NCBI GenBank assembly: GCA_002491565.1
Contig: DKWE01000131.1
Location: forward strand, 13,959 to 77,958
DNA: 64,000 nucleotides
Source: Lachnospiraceae bacterium UBA7160
GTDB taxonomy: Bacteria > Bacillota > Clostridia > Lachnospirales > Lachnospiraceae
Direction of reading: 5' to 3'
This document shows, piece after piece, positions 62,601 through 64,000 of the stretch (its first letter is position 1; each line of letters starts with the position of its first letter). The notes below the pieces were generated by a model, which did no database searches, was not told where the DNA came from, and was given only the letters and a program-made list of their open reading frames with translations. The translations under genes and the position numbers were made by a program.

Positions 62601-63881
62601 CGCAAGGAACGGACACAGACGGAGCGGAAGATCGTTCCGGCGAGTACGCCGCGTGTGCTCTTTACAAAGGAGATGCGAAAGACCTATACGATTCTCTGCC
62701 CGCAGATGTCGCCGATTCATTTTAAGATGCTGGAGGCAGCGTTCAACGCTTCGAATTATCATATCGTCGTGCTGCCGAATGACAACAAAAAGGCGGTGGA
62801 TGTCGGCCTGAAGTATGTCAATAATGATGCCTGCTACCCGTCCCTGATGGTGGTCGGGCAGGTGATGGAAGCGTTGCTTTCCGGAAAATATGACCTGAAC
62901 CACACGGCGGTTCTGATGTCTCAGACAGGCGGAGGCTGCCGCGCGTCGAACTATGTCGGCTTCATCCGGCGCGCACTGAAAAAGGCAGGGATGGAGCAGA
63001 TTCCGGTGATCTCCCTGAATGTGAGCGGCCTGGAGAAGAATCCTGGCTTTTCAATCAGCTATTATCTTGTGAAGCGCAGTATGTTTGCGATTGTTTTCGG
63101 AGACCTCTTCATGCGCTGCCTGTACCGGATGCGCCCCTATGAAAAGGTTCCAGGGTCTGCAGACGAGCTGCATAAGAAGTGGGAGCAGCGCTGCTGCGAA
63201 TTTGTTTCGGGGAAGCCGACCTACCGGGAATTTAAGCGGATGTGCAGGGAGATCGTGCACGATTTTGATACGCTGCCGATTACGGATGTGAAGAAGCCGA
63301 AGGTCGGCGTCGTCGGTGAGATCCTGGTAAAATTCCTGCCAGCGGCAAATAATTATCTGGTGCAGCTGCTCGAGTCAGAGGGAGCGCAGGCGGTCGTCCC
63401 GGATCTGATGGACTTTTTGCTCTACTGCTTCTACAATCAGAATTTCAAGGCGGACTATCTCGGGACGAAGAAAAGCTCCGCGTCGATCGCGAACTTTGGT
63501 ATTGCGTTTCTGGAGAAGCTGCGGAAAGCAGCGGCGGAAGCGCTGGAAGCGAGCGCGCATTTTGATCCGCCTGCGCACATCGAGGATCTGGCGAAGATGG
63601 CGAATGAGATCGTATCCTGCGGTAATCAGACCGGAGAGGGCTGGTTTTTGACCGGGGAAATGCTGGAGCTGATTCACTCCGGCGTAAATAACATCGTCTG
63701 CACGCAGCCGTTTGCCTGCCTGCCGAACCATGTGGTCGGAAAGGGCGTCATCAAGGAGCTGCGCCGCCAGTATCCGTCGTCCAACATCGTCGCGATCGAT
63801 TACGATCCGGGAGCCAGCGAGGTCAACCAGCTCAACCGGATCAAGCTGATGCTGTCGACCGCAGTGAAAAATATGAAATAA
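59652..63881 (+). CDS. Giant 2-hydroxyacyl-CoA dehydratase activase-like protein
   Basis: About 1409 residues. Two ASKHA ATPase domains of the BadF/BadG/HgdC type open with [15 protein letters not shown] (residue 10) and [16 protein letters not shown] (about 322). Their cluster cysteines are in [15 protein letters not shown] (126) and [14 protein letters not shown] (446). A cysteine-rich [16 protein letters not shown] (about 610) starts a DUF2229-like region. The C-terminal third resembles the HgdB/dehydratase fold ([20 protein letters not shown]). It probably uses ATP to push an electron onto a partner or its own cluster. The start is uncertain: no ribosome site fits ATG 59652, while AAAGGAGG at 59619-59626 fits an ATT at 59634; ATG 59562 is also in frame. 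No dehydratase operon accompanies it. Confidence 0.85.
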   Translation: MAPISLHTLGIDIGSTTVKVALLSPSQELLFSDYRRHYANIQETLSALVVEAEEKLGDLQVLPVITGSGGLTLANHLGIPFVQEVIAVAASLEHFVPQTDVAIELGGEDAKIIYFEGGNVEQRMNGICAGGTGSFIDQMASLLQTDASGLNEYAKNFQSLYAIAARCGVFAKSDIQPLINEGATKEDLSASIFQAVVNQTISGLACGKPIRGHVAFLGGPLHFLSELRTAFIRTLKLDEEHAIVPENSHLFAAIGSALNAKKDTETSLEALKKKLSSEIHLEFEVARMEPLFRTQEDYDIFLRRQSMHRVRTAPLGCYSGNCFLGIDAGSTTTKAALVGEDGSLLYSFYSNNNGSPLRTAISAVQDLYSKLPDTARIAFSCSTGYGEALIKSALMLDEGEVETVSHYYAASFFDPEVDCILDIGGQDMKCIKIKNGTVDSVQLNEACSSGCGSFIETFANSLNYSVQDFAKAALFAQHPIDLGTRCTVFMNSKVKQAQKEGAQVSDISAGLAYSVIKNALYKVIKVSDATQLGRHIVVQGGTFYNDAVLRSFERIADCEAIRPDIAGIMGAFGAALVARERYREGTETTMLSIDRINALTFTTSMAKCKGCTNQCRLTINRFSGGRQFISGNRCERGIGKERNKDHVPNLFEFKNKLLFSYEPLPEDEAERGLVGIPRVLNMYENYPFWFKFFTELKYRVILSPPSTRKIYELGIESIPSESECYPAKLAHGHVEWLIKKGIKYIFYPCIPYERTEFGEAGNHYNCPIVTSYAENIKNNVEDLRTQQVRFDNPFIAFTNFDTVLSGLKRAFPDIPAEELAAAAKAGWEELAATRQAMYDKGQETLQYLKETGRHGIVLAGRPYHIDSEINHGIPELINSYGLAVLTEDSVSNLNPVERPLIVLDQWMYHSRLYAAANFVKTREDLDLIQLNSFGCGLDAVTTDQVNDILSNSDKIYTCLKIDEVNNLGAARIRVRSLISAIRVRKERTQTERKIVPASTPRVLFTKEMRKTYTILCPQMSPIHFKMLEAAFNASNYHIVVLPNDNKKAVDVGLKYVNNDACYPSLMVVGQVMEALLSGKYDLNHTAVLMSQTGGGCRASNYVGFIRRALKKAGMEQIPVISLNVSGLEKNPGFSISYYLVKRSMFAIVFGDLFMRCLYRMRPYEKVPGSADELHKKWEQRCCEFVSGKPTYREFKRMCREIVHDFDTLPITDVKKPKVGVVGEILVKFLPAANNYLVQLLESEGAQAVVPDLMDFLLYCFYNQNFKADYLGTKKSSASIANFGIAFLEKLRKAAAEALEASAHFDPPAHIEDLAKMANEIVSCGNQTGEGWFLTGEMLELIHSGVNNIVCTQPFACLPNHVVGKGVIKELRRQYPSSNIVAIDYDPGASEVNQLNRIKLMLSTAVKNMK

Positions 63882-63901
63882 GGTTATTATACAGAAAGAA
63901 A

Positions 63902-64000
63902 GAGAGTGTTGCAAAACTGCCGGAACCTACATTCTATGGTATATAACCACTCGGTTAAACTACCAGAGTTTGTAGCCTTGGAGTATTTTGCAACACCCTC
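63902..64000. repeat. Long inverted-repeat element at the window end
   Basis: GAGAGTGTTGCAAAA (63902-63916) is complementary to TTTTGCAACACCCTC (63986-64000) at 14 of 15 positions. An inner CTACA...TTTGTAG pairing (about 63927-63974) extends the fold. The 99-base unit starts 20 bases after the activase stop. It could be a second miniature inverted-repeat element or a long terminator. The window ends at its right boundary, so a target duplication cannot be tested. Confidence 0.65.

Noticed and set aside
1..64000. CRISPR arrays, tRNA and rRNA genes, insertion sequence transposases
   Set aside because: I looked for regularly spaced direct repeats, cloverleaf-like segments ending in CCA and transposase motifs and saw none that I could support.

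Overview
The window looks like a chromosomal segment from a spore-forming, strictly anaerobic Bacillota of the Lachnospiraceae type. Evidence: GC-rich third positions, strong AGGAGG ribosome binding sites, a GerA/SpoVAF-family germination gene behind a sigma-G-like promoter, LacI- and YesMN-controlled sugar ABC operons, a split gcvPA/gcvPB glycine cleavage operon behind a tandem glycine riboswitch, and a heterodisulfide-reductase/Flx electron-transfer cluster. The species cannot be named from sequence alone. No rRNA, tRNA, CRISPR array, phage or transposase gene was found.

Layout. 1-3003 (minus): a MATE transporter cut by the left edge, and a GH42 beta-galactosidase. 3298-15680 (plus): an operon with a LacI-ribokinase fusion, an AtuA/DUF4387 pair, a HAD phosphatase, an LplB/YtcP-type ABC importer, two ADP-ribosylglycohydrolases and a second ribokinase, closed by a clear terminator. 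15747-28099 (plus): a YesM/YesN two-component pair, then an alpha/alpha-barrel glycosidase-like protein, a second sugar ABC importer and a De Ley-Doudoroff galactonate route (two DgoD paralogues, a KDG-type kinase, a KDPG/KDPGal-type aldolase). A small minus-strand gene sits at 28266-28505.

28699-40527 (plus): L-lactate dehydrogenase, HdrBCA, FlxDCBA-like subunits, a soluble FrdB/FrdA pair and a two-subunit class I fumarase. I read this as one functional unit: malate to fumarate to succinate, fed by NADH through a flavin-bifurcating Hdr/Flx complex. It is the most interesting part of the window. 40626-47931 (plus): glycine riboswitch, gcvT, gcvH, gcvPA, gcvPB, lplA, lpdA. 47998-51943 (plus): a DUF5696-like glycosidase, a Gfo/Idh/MocA oxidoreductase and a TIM-barrel epimerase.

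52153-63881: separate housekeeping and accessory genes. They are a degenerate Sir2-like protein (minus), a membrane-anchored polysaccharide deacetylase (plus), spoVAF (minus), a phosphoribosyltransferase-like gene (plus) whose leader carries a MITE-like insertion, tgt (minus), and a giant double-ASKHA acyl-CoA dehydratase activase-like protein (plus). Related palindromes mark the two convergent gene junctions, and a long inverted repeat ends the window.
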